From positions 1-64,000 of the forward strand of contig CALUOR010000003.1 in NCBI GenBank assembly GCA_944322285.1: 64,000 nucleotides of DNA, read 5' to 3'. Below the pieces are notes generated by a model. The model was not told the DNA's origin. It saw nothing but the letters and a program-made list of their open reading frames with translations, and made no database searches. Positions 48,510 to 57,396 of the stretch are shown here, one piece after another; within the stretch, counting starts at the first letter, position 1; each line of letters starts with the position of its first letter. This stretch comes from an uncultured Bacteroides sp. Its GTDB lineage: Bacteria > Bacteroidota > Bacteroidia > Bacteroidales > Bacteroidaceae. The translations under genes and the position numbers were made by a program.

Positions 48510-48521
48510 CTCTTAAAATGC

Positions 48522-48557
48522 GACGGCTACAATGTCGCAAATGACACTGTAGCCGTC
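48522..48557. terminator. Bidirectional hairpin between ybaK and the carboxylase genes
   Basis: GACGGCTACA (48522-48531) and TGTAGCCGTC (48548-48557) pair perfectly, and TGTC/GACA extend the stem inside. It lies between two convergent genes, so it can end transcripts from both sides. Confidence 0.75.
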
Positions 48558-48570
48558 AAGACATAGGAAA

Positions 48571-50103
48571 TTAGAGCGGCATATTGCCGTGTTTCTTAGG
48601 CGGATTGGACTGGTTCTTGTTTTGGCACATCTCCAATGCCTGAATCAGTTTGTAACGGGTGTCGCGCGGCATGATGACCTCGTCTATCAAGCCTCGTTCG
48701 GCGGCCCGATAAGGATTGGAGAACTTTTCCTCATAGTCACGGATGATGCCGGCTTTTTCTTCCGGAGACGCCTTGCGGTAGAGGATGTTCACAGCGCCGG
48801 CGGCTCCCATTACCGCAATCTCGGCCTGCGGGTAAGCCAAGTTCACGTCTGCGCCGGTCGGCTTGCTGGACATCACGATGTAAGCGCCGCCGTATGCTTT
48901 GCGGGTAATCAGTGTAATCTTGGGTACGGTAGCCTCGGCATAAGCGTATACAATCTTGGCTCCATGACGGATAATGCCGTTGTGTTCCTGCTGGGTACCC
49001 GGCAAAAATCCCGGCACGTCTTCAAATGTGATGATGGGAATGTTGAAGCAATCGCAGAAACGGATGAAACGCGCCGCCTTGTCGCTGGCGTCAATATCGA
49101 GTACGCCCGCCAAGAAAGCCGGCTGGTTGGCCACAATGCCTACCGAACGCCCGTTGAGGCGGCCGAAGCCGATGACGACATTCTTGGCGAAATGGGGCAT
49201 GACTTCAAAGAAATACTGGTTGTCCAATACCGGCTCGATAATATCCTTGATGTCATAAGGAATGTTGGGGTCTTCCGGAATGACGGTTTGCAAGTCCTCC
49301 ACGGTGCGGCGGATGTCGTCAGAGCAAGCCACCTTCGGCGCGTCCTCCATGTTGTTGGAAGGCAGGAAACTCAGCAATTCCCGAATGGTCATCAGCGTCT
49401 CGTCTTCATTGTTGCAGACAAAGTGGGTAACTCCGCTTTTGCCGCTATGTACGTAGGCGCCTCCTAAATCTTCTTTGTCCACTACTTCATTCGTTACTGT
49501 CTTTACGACGTCCGGTCCCGTAATGAACATGTGGCTTTGCTCCTTGACCATGAATATGAAGTCCGTCAGTGCGGGAGAATAGCAGGCGCCACCGGCACAA
49601 GGTCCCAGGATGGCTGATATTTGCGGGATGACTCCCGACGCAATGGTGTTCTGATAAAAAATGGACGCATATCCCGCCAGGCTGCTTACCCCTTCCTGAA
49701 TGCGGGCGCCGCCCGAATCGTTCAGCGCAATGACGGGGGCGCCGTTCTTTAAAGCCAATTGTTGCACCTTCACAATCTTAGCCGCGTTGGTCTCGCTCAA
49801 CGAACCGCCGAATGCGGTAAAGTCGTAGGCGTAGACAAAAACCAGACGTCCGTCTATCTTTCCGTAACCGGTCACCATCCCGTCACCGGCAATTTCCTTC
49901 TTTTCCATCCCGAAATTGGCGCAACGGTGAATCACGAACTTGTCCAGCTCGTTAAATGTTCCTTTATCCAGCAGCTCTTCAATGCGCTCGCGCGCTGTTT
50001 TCTTACCTTGTAGATGTTGCTTTTCTATCTTGTCAATGCCGCCTCCCAGGGAAGCGTTCTTGTTCTTTTCTTCAAAGCGGGCATATATTTCTTCTCTTGT
50101 CAT
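48571..50103 (-). CDS. Acyl-CoA carboxylase carboxyltransferase (beta) subunit, propionyl-CoA carboxylase type
   Basis: 510 residues of the PccB/methylmalonyl-CoA decarboxylase alpha family. Conserved blocks are IALNDSGGARIQEG, GPCAGGACYSPALTDF, and the second-half FEDVPGFLPGTQQEHNGIIRHGAK and ITRKAYGGAYIVM (quoted as blocks). It moves carboxyl between biotin and acyl-CoA. With the biotin carrier and biotin carboxylase upstream it forms a complete carboxylase, likely for propionyl-CoA/methylmalonyl-CoA in the succinate-propionate pathway; acetyl-CoA is the alternative. Confidence 0.92.
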   Translation of the reverse strand: MTREEIYARFEEKNKNASLGGGIDKIEKQHLQGKKTARERIEELLDKGTFNELDKFVIHRCANFGMEKKEIAGDGMVTGYGKIDGRLVFVYAYDFTAFGGSLSETNAAKIVKVQQLALKNGAPVIALNDSGGARIQEGVSSLAGYASIFYQNTIASGVIPQISAILGPCAGGACYSPALTDFIFMVKEQSHMFITGPDVVKTVTNEVVDKEDLGGAYVHSGKSGVTHFVCNNEDETLMTIRELLSFLPSNNMEDAPKVACSDDIRRTVEDLQTVIPEDPNIPYDIKDIIEPVLDNQYFFEVMPHFAKNVVIGFGRLNGRSVGIVANQPAFLAGVLDIDASDKAARFIRFCDCFNIPIITFEDVPGFLPGTQQEHNGIIRHGAKIVYAYAEATVPKITLITRKAYGGAYIVMSSKPTGADVNLAYPQAEIAVMGAAGAVNILYRKASPEEKAGIIRDYEEKFSNPYRAAERGLIDEVIMPRDTRYKLIQALEMCQNKNQSNPPKKHGNMPL

Positions 50104-50115
50104 ATCGCTATACGT

Positions 50116-50637
50116 TTATTTTTCTTGTTTATCTGTCAGTTGGAGTTTCACCAGAACTTGTCCGGCATTGACCGATTCTCCTTCCTGTACCAATACGGAC
50201 TCTACCGTGCAATCCGCGGACACCTTGAAGTTGCTTTGCATCTTCATGGCTTCAATGACCAGCACAATGTCGCCTGCGGCCAATTGGTCGCCTTTCTGCG
50301 CCATTATCTTCACCACCTTACCGGGCATGGGAGCGGTGATTTGGTCCTCTTGGCGCTCTTCCCCGCCGTGCTTCATGCGCAAGTACTTGGCCTGTGTGTC
50401 AATGATGTCCACTTGGTATGAACGGTATGCCATGGTCACATCGTAACGCTTGCCTCCCTCTTCCCTTATCAGTTGCGCGTCATACGAAAGTCCTTCGTGC
50501 AGGATGGAGCAACTGCCGTTCTCGGCCATCACCACATCCACGTCGTAGCATTTATCGTCAATTATTACTTGCACCTTATTGCCTACTTTGCTCACCAGGG
50601 AGATTTCAGCCGTCCGGTTTCCTATACGTATTTCCAT
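50116..50637 (-). CDS. Biotin carboxyl carrier protein of the acyl-CoA carboxylase
   Basis: 173 residues. The C-terminal biotinyl domain has IEAMKMQSNF with the biotinylated lysine, preceded by ITAPMPGKVVKIM. The N-terminal half is a beta-rich region seen in similar Bacteroides carriers. It lies between the biotin carboxylase (15 bp) and the carboxyltransferase (12 bp) genes. Confidence 0.92.
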   Translation of the reverse strand: MEIRIGNRTAEISLVSKVGNKVQVIIDDKCYDVDVVMAENGSCSILHEGLSYDAQLIREEGGKRYDVTMAYRSYQVDIIDTQAKYLRMKHGGEERQEDQITAPMPGKVVKIMAQKGDQLAAGDIVLVIEAMKMQSNFKVSADCTVESVLVQEGESVNAGQVLVKLQLTDKQEK

Positions 50638-50652
50638 ACTAATTGTTCCTCT

Positions 50653-52380
50653 TTAAATTCGTAAAACACCTTTCTGCAAACCAAACTCACGCCAACGGCT
50701 GATGGGACGGTTGTCGGTCGGGTTCGGATTCTTATTCTCTTCCAAATTCATCAGGTAATCAATGTAGGAAGCGATTAACGCCATATTTTCCAACTTCTCG
50801 TTATCCGTGTTGTGGCGTATCAGCATGCGTGCGTTCTTTGCGATGAAAGACGTGTCGTAACTGCCTTTCACAAAGTCGGGCACATACATGATGCGGCGCA
50901 GGTAGTTGATGTTGGTCTTCAGACCGGTAATCTTGTATTCATACAGTACGCGGCGCATACGCTCGATGGCATATTGGCGGGTCGTGGCCCACACAATCAG
51001 TTTACCAATCATCGGGTCATAGAATACAGGGATTTCATATCCTTCGTACACGTAGCTGTCTACGCGGACACCGATTCCGCTGGGACGTACAATCTGGTGG
51101 ATGACGCCCGGCGACGGCATGAAGTTGTTTTCCGTATCTTCCGCGCAGATGCGGCACTCGATGGCGTGTCCGCGTTGTGACAGGTCCTCTTGCTTCAGGC
51201 GCAGCCTTTCTCCTTTGGCCACACGGATTTGTTCTTTCACCAAGTCAACGCCTACCACTTCCTCCGTGATGGGATGCTCTACTTGGAGGCGGGTATTCAT
51301 TTCCAAGAAATAGAAATGGCGGTGTTTGTCCACCAGAAATTCTATGGTGCCCGCTCCTGAATAGTGGACGGCTTTAGCGGCGGCCACTGCCTTTTCACCC
51401 ATTTCGCGGCGTAATTCAGGGGTAAGGAAAGGGGAAGGACTTTCTTCCACTATTTTCTGGTTACGGCGTTGCACGGAGCACTCGCGGTCGAACAAGTGGA
51501 TGACGTTACCATAGTTGTCGCCTAAGATTTGGAACTCGATATGGTGCGGTTCTTCTACGAATTTTTCGATATAAACGGTATCATCCCCAAACGAGGACAG
51601 TGATTCGGAGCGTGCGGCATTGTATGCCTCTATGACTTCTGATTCTTCATGGATTAACCGCATACCTTTCCCGCCGCCGCCCATCGATGCTTTCAACATG
51701 ACGGGATAGCCTATCTCGTTGCATACGCGGACGGCTTCTTCGGGGCTTTGCAAAGGTTGTGTGGTTCCCGGTACGACAGGCACTCCGGCTTCGGTCATGC
51801 ACCGGCGGGCTTTTATCTTGTCGCCCATCATTTCCATCGTCTCAGCTGAAGGGCCGATAAAGATGATGCCTTCCTCTTTGCACCGACGGGCAAAATCGGC
51901 ATTCTCCGACAAGAAGCCGTAGCCCGGATGAATAGCGTTGGCCTTGCATTGCTTAGCCACCTCGATAATCTTGTCAATGCACAAGTAACTGTCTTTGGCG
52001 GCAGCCGGGCCTATCAGGTAAGCCTCATCCGCATACATCACATGGTGGGAAGTACGGTCGGCTTCTGAAAATACCGCTACAGTGGCAATGCCCATTTCAC
52101 GGCAGGAATGCATGATGCGAATCGCAATCTCGCCCCGGTTGGCAATCAATACTTTTTTAATCTCGTTCGTCTGAAAAGCAGTGGCTTTTCCCGTTTCCTC
52201 AAAACTTTGCCTGATTTCCTCCAGACAGGAGTGGCACAAGCAATCCGAATAATTCTCTTTCAAAAAGTTACGCATGCGGTCATCCAATTTTACCGAAGTG
52301 CAATGGCACGAATGAATATCTTCATCATGCAGGCAATCGAATGTGACGCCGCAACGCGGACATACCTTTTTCATAGACAT
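50653..52380 (-). CDS. Biotin carboxylase with an N-terminal Cys-rich (CWC-like) extension
   Basis: 575 residues. Biotin carboxylase proper starts near residue 74 (KVLIANRGEIAIRI) with the ATP-grasp loop KASMGGGGKGMRL and EMNTRLQVEHPITEEV. Before it lies a ~60-residue domain with cysteines at 7, 10, 16, 25, 27, 47, 49 and 52 (CPRCG, CHC, CLCHSCL), like the small Cys-rich CWC family proteins and probably metal-binding. Biotin carboxylases are usually ~450-500 residues, so this is a fusion. The frame is continuous. ATG at 52374 is an alternative start. First gene of the three-gene carboxylase operon. Confidence 0.92.
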   Translation of the reverse strand: MSMKKVCPRCGVTFDCLHDEDIHSCHCTSVKLDDRMRNFLKENYSDCLCHSCLEEIRQSFEETGKATAFQTNEIKKVLIANRGEIAIRIMHSCREMGIATVAVFSEADRTSHHVMYADEAYLIGPAAAKDSYLCIDKIIEVAKQCKANAIHPGYGFLSENADFARRCKEEGIIFIGPSAETMEMMGDKIKARRCMTEAGVPVVPGTTQPLQSPEEAVRVCNEIGYPVMLKASMGGGGKGMRLIHEESEVIEAYNAARSESLSSFGDDTVYIEKFVEEPHHIEFQILGDNYGNVIHLFDRECSVQRRNQKIVEESPSPFLTPELRREMGEKAVAAAKAVHYSGAGTIEFLVDKHRHFYFLEMNTRLQVEHPITEEVVGVDLVKEQIRVAKGERLRLKQEDLSQRGHAIECRICAEDTENNFMPSPGVIHQIVRPSGIGVRVDSYVYEGYEIPVFYDPMIGKLIVWATTRQYAIERMRRVLYEYKITGLKTNINYLRRIMYVPDFVKGSYDTSFIAKNARMLIRHNTDNEKLENMALIASYIDYLMNLEENKNPNPTDNRPISRWREFGLQKGVLRI

Positions 52381-52486
52381 TCTTTTATTATTATTTAAAA
52401 AATGAGCGCTTACTTAGAGCCATTCGGGCTGCAAAGGTAGCAGATTATTTACAAGGGACAAAAACATTGTGAAAGAATACCTGTTT

Positions 52487-52981
52487 TCATGGGACATAAT
52501 GGTAGACGACGGCTTTTTGCTTGCGGAGGGAAGTCGGCACGTCTATCAGCCGCTGGTTGCTGCTTCCCCTGAAGTATAGACTTTCGTCGCGCAAGTCTTG
52601 CCGGAAACGGCCGTCTACCAATACATCTAAGTATTGTAACAATTCCCGTTGGCGCGGATTGGAAATCAACTGTTCAAACGTGTAACCTGTATAGCACCAA
52701 ATATTCTTGCGGCTCTTTTCTTTAATGGCTTTGGCCAGTTCGGCAAAGCCTTCGGGCTGGAACATGGGGTCGCCGCCGCTGAAGGTTACATCAGCAAACG
52801 GATCGTCAAGAACCTTGCGCAATATCTCCTCCGTGCTCATCCGGCGTCCACGACGTATGTCCCAAGAGTCCGGGTTATGGCAACCGGGGCAGGCGTTCGG
52901 GCATCCGGCGGCATAAATGGCCGTTCGGAGTCCCGGACCGTCTACGGTCGTATCTTCAAGTATATTGAGTATGGACAACAT
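52487..52981 (-). CDS. nrdG: Anaerobic ribonucleotide reductase activating protein
   Basis: A 164-residue radical-SAM enzyme that makes the glycyl radical on NrdD. The cluster motif CPNACPGC (Cys27, Cys31, Cys34) and the SAM-binding FSGGDPM are present. It starts 12 bp after the nrdD stop, so both are under the cobalamin riboswitch upstream of nrdD. Confidence 0.95.
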   Translation of the reverse strand: MLSILNILEDTTVDGPGLRTAIYAAGCPNACPGCHNPDSWDIRRGRRMSTEEILRKVLDDPFADVTFSGGDPMFQPEGFAELAKAIKEKSRKNIWCYTGYTFEQLISNPRQRELLQYLDVLVDGRFRQDLRDESLYFRGSSNQRLIDVPTSLRKQKAVVYHYVP

Positions 52982-52992
52982 GGACGGTAAGG

Positions 52993-55200
52993 TTATTGAT
53001 GCGTGGTACGGTCGTTTAGTTCTGCCAATTTGGCTTTATTCCAACGCTCAGTGGTACCAACCAAATAGCCGGTAATGCGTTGCAGGCGGTCAATATGCGT
53101 GCTTCCGCACTTCGGACAATACTCCAGATCCGGTGTGGAATTCTCATAGCCGCAATCCATGCAGCGGTTACGGTTATGGTTTACCGATCCATACCCCATG
53201 TTGTAATGATCCATCATGTCCACTATGCGCATGATGGCTTCAGGATTGTGCGTGGCGTCTCCGTCCATCTCCACGTAGAAAATGTGTCCGCCCCGCGTCA
53301 AGTCGTGGTATGGAGCTTCCACTTCGGCCTTGTGGCGTGCGCTGCATTTATAATATACGGGTACATGGTTGGAATTGGTGTAATAGTCCCGGTCGGTAAC
53401 GCCCGGCAGGATTCCGAATTCTTTCCGGTCGATGCGGGTGAATTTTCCCGCCAGCCCTTCCGCCGGCGTAGCCAGTACGCTATAGTTATGCTGGTATTTT
53501 CCCGAGAAATCATTGGCACGGTCGCGCATGTAAGTGACGATTTTCAATCCCAACTCTTGTGCTTCCTCCGATTCGCCGTGATGCTTACCCGTAAGAGCCA
53601 CCAGGCATTCGGCCAAACCAATGAAGCCAATTCCTAATGTTCCTTGATTGATGACCGGGGCCACGGTGTTATTCGGATGTAATTTTTCGCATCCAATCCA
53701 CAAGGCGGACATCAGCAGGGGGAATTGTTTGGCATAGGCGGTTTTCTGAAACTCCATGCGTTCATGCAATTGGCGCGCCGTAACCTCCAGTATGTAGTCA
53801 AGTTTGGCAAAGAAGGCGGTCATGCGTTCTTTCCCGTTGGCGATGTCTTTGCATTCAATGGCCAGGCGCACGATATTGATGGTGGAAAAGGACAGATTCC
53901 CCCTTCCGATGGAAGTCTTGGGACCGAAACGGTTTTCGAATACGCGGGTGCGGCATCCCATGGTGGCCACTTCATGTAGATAACGTTTGGGGTCATCGGC
54001 TTTCCAATCCTCGCTTTGGTTGAACGGTGCGTCCAGATTCAAAAAGTTAGGGAAAAAACGGCGTGCTGTCACCTTGCAGGCCAGACGATAAAGGTCGTAG
54101 TTACGGTCTTCCGGCAAATAGCTGACGCCGCGTTTCTTCTTCCATATTTGTATGGGGAAGATGGCGGTCTCTCCGTTTCCCACTCCTTGGTAAGTGCTGT
54201 TCAGCAGTTCACGGATAATGCACCGGCCCTCGGCGGAAGTGTCCGTGCCATAGTTAATCGAGCTGAATACCACTTGGTTTCCTCCGCGGGAATGGATGGT
54301 GTTCATGTTGTGGATGAAAGCCTCCATGGCCTGATGCACACGGGCTACGGTTTGATTGACGGCATGTTGCGCCCATCGCTCGTCCCCGCAAAGACCGTCT
54401 AAAGGTTTCGCCAAGTAGTCGTCAATGTTTCGTAAATAGAGATGTGAATAATCCGCTCCGTTTAACCGCTCCAAAGTCTTTATTTCTTCAATGTAGCTAT
54501 AACGTACATAGGGAGCCAGATAGAAGTCGAAAGCCGGGATGGCTTGTCCGCCGTGCATTTCGTTTTGCGCGGTCTCCAAAGAGATGCAGCCCAGGATGCT
54601 GGCGGTTTCAATGCGCTTGGCGGGGCGGGATTCGCCATGCCCGGCCGAGAAGCCGTTACGCAGGATATTGTCCAACGGATGTTGTACGCAAGTGAGACTC
54701 TTGGTAGGGTAATAATCCTTGTCGTGAATGTGCAGATAGTTCCCTTTTACGGCGTTCAACACCTCTTCGCTTAACAAATAATCATCTACGAAGGGTTTGG
54801 TAGTCTCGCTGGCAAATTTCATCATCATGCCTGCAGGAGTGTCCGCGTTCATATTCGCGTTTTCGCGTGTGACATCGTTCGATTTGATGTTGATAATTTC
54901 CAGGAAGATGTCGCGTGTCTTCGCTTTCCGGGCGATGCTGCGCTGGTTGCGGTAAGCTATGTATTTCTGCGCCACATCCTTGCGGCTGCTCTTCATCAGT
55001 TCCACTTCCACCATGTCCTGAATTTCTTCTACGGTCATTTGCGATGCCCCCCGGAAGGAGATGTGGTCGCTGATTTGCCGGATGAGTTGTTGGTCTTCTC
55101 CTTTGTCAGTGTGCAACATGGCTTTACGGATAGCGCTTGCTATTTTTTCTTCGTTGAAGCCGACGATGCGTCCATCTCGTTTGACGACTGTTTGTATCAT
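52993..55200 (-). CDS. nrdD: Anaerobic (class III) ribonucleoside-triphosphate reductase
   Basis: 735 residues. An N-terminal ATP-cone (VKRDGRIVGFNEEKIASAI) precedes the glycyl-radical barrel. The C-terminus has a zinc site (CMDCGY ... CPKCGS) and the radical loop RITGYLVGTTERWN with the radical glycine. It makes dNTPs without oxygen. Upstream lies a 177-bp leader and a cobalamin riboswitch. Confidence 0.96.
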   Translation of the reverse strand: MIQTVVKRDGRIVGFNEEKIASAIRKAMLHTDKGEDQQLIRQISDHISFRGASQMTVEEIQDMVEVELMKSSRKDVAQKYIAYRNQRSIARKAKTRDIFLEIINIKSNDVTRENANMNADTPAGMMMKFASETTKPFVDDYLLSEEVLNAVKGNYLHIHDKDYYPTKSLTCVQHPLDNILRNGFSAGHGESRPAKRIETASILGCISLETAQNEMHGGQAIPAFDFYLAPYVRYSYIEEIKTLERLNGADYSHLYLRNIDDYLAKPLDGLCGDERWAQHAVNQTVARVHQAMEAFIHNMNTIHSRGGNQVVFSSINYGTDTSAEGRCIIRELLNSTYQGVGNGETAIFPIQIWKKKRGVSYLPEDRNYDLYRLACKVTARRFFPNFLNLDAPFNQSEDWKADDPKRYLHEVATMGCRTRVFENRFGPKTSIGRGNLSFSTINIVRLAIECKDIANGKERMTAFFAKLDYILEVTARQLHERMEFQKTAYAKQFPLLMSALWIGCEKLHPNNTVAPVINQGTLGIGFIGLAECLVALTGKHHGESEEAQELGLKIVTYMRDRANDFSGKYQHNYSVLATPAEGLAGKFTRIDRKEFGILPGVTDRDYYTNSNHVPVYYKCSARHKAEVEAPYHDLTRGGHIFYVEMDGDATHNPEAIMRIVDMMDHYNMGYGSVNHNRNRCMDCGYENSTPDLEYCPKCGSTHIDRLQRITGYLVGTTERWNKAKLAELNDRTTHQ

Positions 55201-55379
55201 ATGCCAAAATTATATATTATAGATGAATGAATATGTTTCGTAGCTGTTTGCAATTTTACACAATCAGCCTTCGGGAAACAAAAAAGTGATGGAAGAATAG
55301 AAGAACAGACGGCCACACGAGACCCTCTAAACTCTACGCTCTCATAGCTTTATTACCCGAAAGCTTGAAAACTATTATT

Positions 55380-55566
55380 GTTTTGGCAGGTCTTCTGACT
55401 TGTTCCATTTCAGAGAGCCTTCCCATCCCCGTTCAAGAAGGACAGTGGCAATTAGAAAAAGTGTTTCTGAAACGTTTTGAAGGAACTTACAGCAGCGGGT
55501 CTGTTCAGGACTTTCACCTGATTCCCTTTTCATCATTGGCTCCGGAGGAGCGTCATGAACCAAAAC
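55380..55566 (-). ncRNA. Cobalamin (B12) riboswitch upstream of nrdD-nrdG
   Basis: Read on the minus strand, the conserved blocks appear in order: GGGAATCAGGTGAAA, then ACCCGCTGCTGTAAG, then AGTCAGAAGACCTGCC (the B12 box). The ends pair as CCAAAAC with its partner GTTTTGG reading on the plus strand (55560-55566 and 55380-55386 forming P1). A -7 box lies right at its 5' edge. The class III reductase does not need B12, so repression by B12 would spare it when a B12-dependent enzyme can work. Confidence 0.88.
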
Positions 55567-55570
55567 GCGG

Positions 55571-55578
55571 CAAAGGTA
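55571..55578 (-). promoter_or_regulatory. -7 promoter element of the riboswitch-nrdDG transcript
   Basis: The minus strand reads TACCTTTG, matching TAnnTTTG, with a TTG-rich -33 region about 19 bases upstream. Transcription would start at the first base pairs of the riboswitch. Confidence 0.65.
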
Positions 55579-55719
55579 AGAAAATGAATTGGAAAAACAA
55601 TAGGAGATGGGGTGAAATAGTTAAAACATCTCCCCCTTATTCGTAACATAAAAACCTTATGACTCATTAAACTCGCAATCATATTTTCGTGATTTGCTTA
55701 GTATCTCACTTTTTTATAT

Positions 55720-55727
55720 TATCTTTG
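55720..55727 (+). promoter_or_regulatory. -7 promoter element for the POT transporter
   Basis: TATCTTTG matches TAnnTTTG, 50 bp before the ATG; a TTTG lies at 55693-55696, slightly further than the ideal -33 spacing. Confidence 0.55.
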
Positions 55728-55777
55728 CCATCCAAATAAACATTATTCATTAATCTTAAAAATTTTATCTAAACATT

Positions 55778-57298
55778 ATGTTTGAAGGGCAACCTAAAGG
55801 GCTTTTTGCCTTGGCGCTGGCTAATACGGGCGAGCGTTTCGGCTACTACACGATGTTGGCCATCTTCGTATTGTTCTTACGAGCCAACTTCGATTTGTCC
55901 GCGTCTACGGCGGGCAATATTTACGCTGCATTCTTGGCGTTAGTTTATTTTCTTCCGTTCATCGGCGGTATCCTGGCGGACAAGTTTGGCTACGGCAAGA
56001 TGGTGACTATCGGCATCATCGGCATGTTCGTGGGCTACGTGCTGCTGGCGCTTCCGTTGGGCAACGGGGCGGCTGCATGGGTGTCCATGGTGGCCGGCTT
56101 GCTGGTTATCAGCACAGGTACAGGTCTGTTTAAAGGCAACCTGCAAGTGATGGTGGGCAACCTTTATGACGATCCCGCCTACGCCTCGAAGCGCGACTCG
56201 GCGTTCAGCATCTTCTACATGGCCATCAACATCGGCGCCTTGTTTGCTCCTACGGCCGCGGTAGAGATTATGGAATATGCGCAGAAAACGTGGGGTGTCA
56301 GCGTGAACGATTCCTATCACTTCGCTTTCGGCGTGGCATGTATCTCGCTCATCGTTTCCATGATGATTTACTATGGCTTCCGCAGGACGTTCCGCCATGT
56401 GGAAGGCTCTACGAAGCAAGTGGAGGCAAAGGCCTCGAATGCTCATACGGAGGAACTTTCTCCCAAAGAGACGACGGACCGCATCGTGGCTCTCTGTCTG
56501 GTATTTGCCGTGGTTATCTTCTTCTGGATGGCTTTCCACCAGAACGGTTTGACGCTGACTTACTTTGCCGACGAGTTTACGGCCAAGAGTTCTTCGGGCC
56601 TGGAGAGCATGATGTTCAGTGTGATGAACTTGTTTGCGGTTATCCTTATTATATATGGTTTGTTCCAGTTGTTTCAGTCTAAGACTGGAAAAGCCAAACT
56701 GATTTCCGGCATTGTGGTTTTGTTGGCGGTGCTATTCCTTATCTACCGTTATTCTGTATTGGAGGGCAGCGTCCCCGTTAGTGCTCCTATTTTCCAGCAT
56801 TTCAATCCGTTCTTTGTGGTGGCTCTGACGCCGTTCTCTATGCTGCTTTTTAGTTCGTTGGCCCGCAAGGGGAAAGAACCTTCCGCTCCGCGTAAGATTG
56901 GCCTTGGCATGTTGGTGGCCGCTTTGGGTTATGTAGTGATGATTGTGGCTTCCATCGGCCTGTTGTCGCCCAATGCGCAAGAGGCGGCCGGTGACGCGGC
57001 TACGTTCGTATCGCCCAACTGGCTGGTGTCTACTTACCTGGTGCTGACCTTTGCCGAACTGCTGCTTTCGCCCATGGGCATCTCTTTCGTGTCGAAGGTG
57101 GCTCCTCCCAAGTACAAGGGCATGATGATGGGTGGCTGGTTTGTGGCTACCGCCATTGGTAACTACCTGACTTCTGTCGCTTCCTGGTTGTGGGGTGACA
57201 TGCCGTTGTGGGTCGTTTGGGGTACGCTGATGGTGCTCTGCCTGCTGGCCGCATTATTTATCTTCTCTGTGATGAAGCGTCTGGAGAAAGTGGCGTAA
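55778..57298 (+). CDS. POT family proton-dependent oligopeptide transporter
   Basis: A 506-residue inner-membrane MFS protein. The POT signature ANTGERFGYYTM is in the first helix, followed by the GTGLFKGNLQVMVGNLY motif of helix 4. About 12-14 membrane segments are visible. It imports di- and tripeptides with protons. Single-gene unit with its own promoter and terminator. Confidence 0.93.
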   Translation: MFEGQPKGLFALALANTGERFGYYTMLAIFVLFLRANFDLSASTAGNIYAAFLALVYFLPFIGGILADKFGYGKMVTIGIIGMFVGYVLLALPLGNGAAAWVSMVAGLLVISTGTGLFKGNLQVMVGNLYDDPAYASKRDSAFSIFYMAINIGALFAPTAAVEIMEYAQKTWGVSVNDSYHFAFGVACISLIVSMMIYYGFRRTFRHVEGSTKQVEAKASNAHTEELSPKETTDRIVALCLVFAVVIFFWMAFHQNGLTLTYFADEFTAKSSSGLESMMFSVMNLFAVILIIYGLFQLFQSKTGKAKLISGIVVLLAVLFLIYRYSVLEGSVPVSAPIFQHFNPFFVVALTPFSMLLFSSLARKGKEPSAPRKIGLGMLVAALGYVVMIVASIGLLSPNAQEAAGDAATFVSPNWLVSTYLVLTFAELLLSPMGISFVSKVAPPKYKGMMMGGWFVATAIGNYLTSVASWLWGDMPLWVVWGTLMVLCLLAALFIFSVMKRLEKVA

Positions 57299-57327
57299 GA
57301 AGGCACTCATAAACGATGTGAATCTAT

Positions 57328-57370
57328 AAAAAAAGGTGCGTTCCTTGTTTGTTGGGGAACGCACTTTTTT
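57328..57370. terminator. Bidirectional intrinsic terminator
   Basis: A-tract, then GGTGCGTTCC (57335-57344), loop, then GGAACGCAC followed by a T-tract. The A and T flanks make it work on both strands, ending the POT transporter and the convergent beta-propeller gene. Confidence 0.85.
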
Positions 57371-57396
57371 ATGTCATAATACAGGGCTTTCGTCAA

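Noticed and set aside
55365-55646. 93-codon plus-strand open frame before the POT transporter
   Set aside because: It is antisense to a well-formed cobalamin riboswitch, whose conserved blocks explain the sequence; the peptide resembles no protein.
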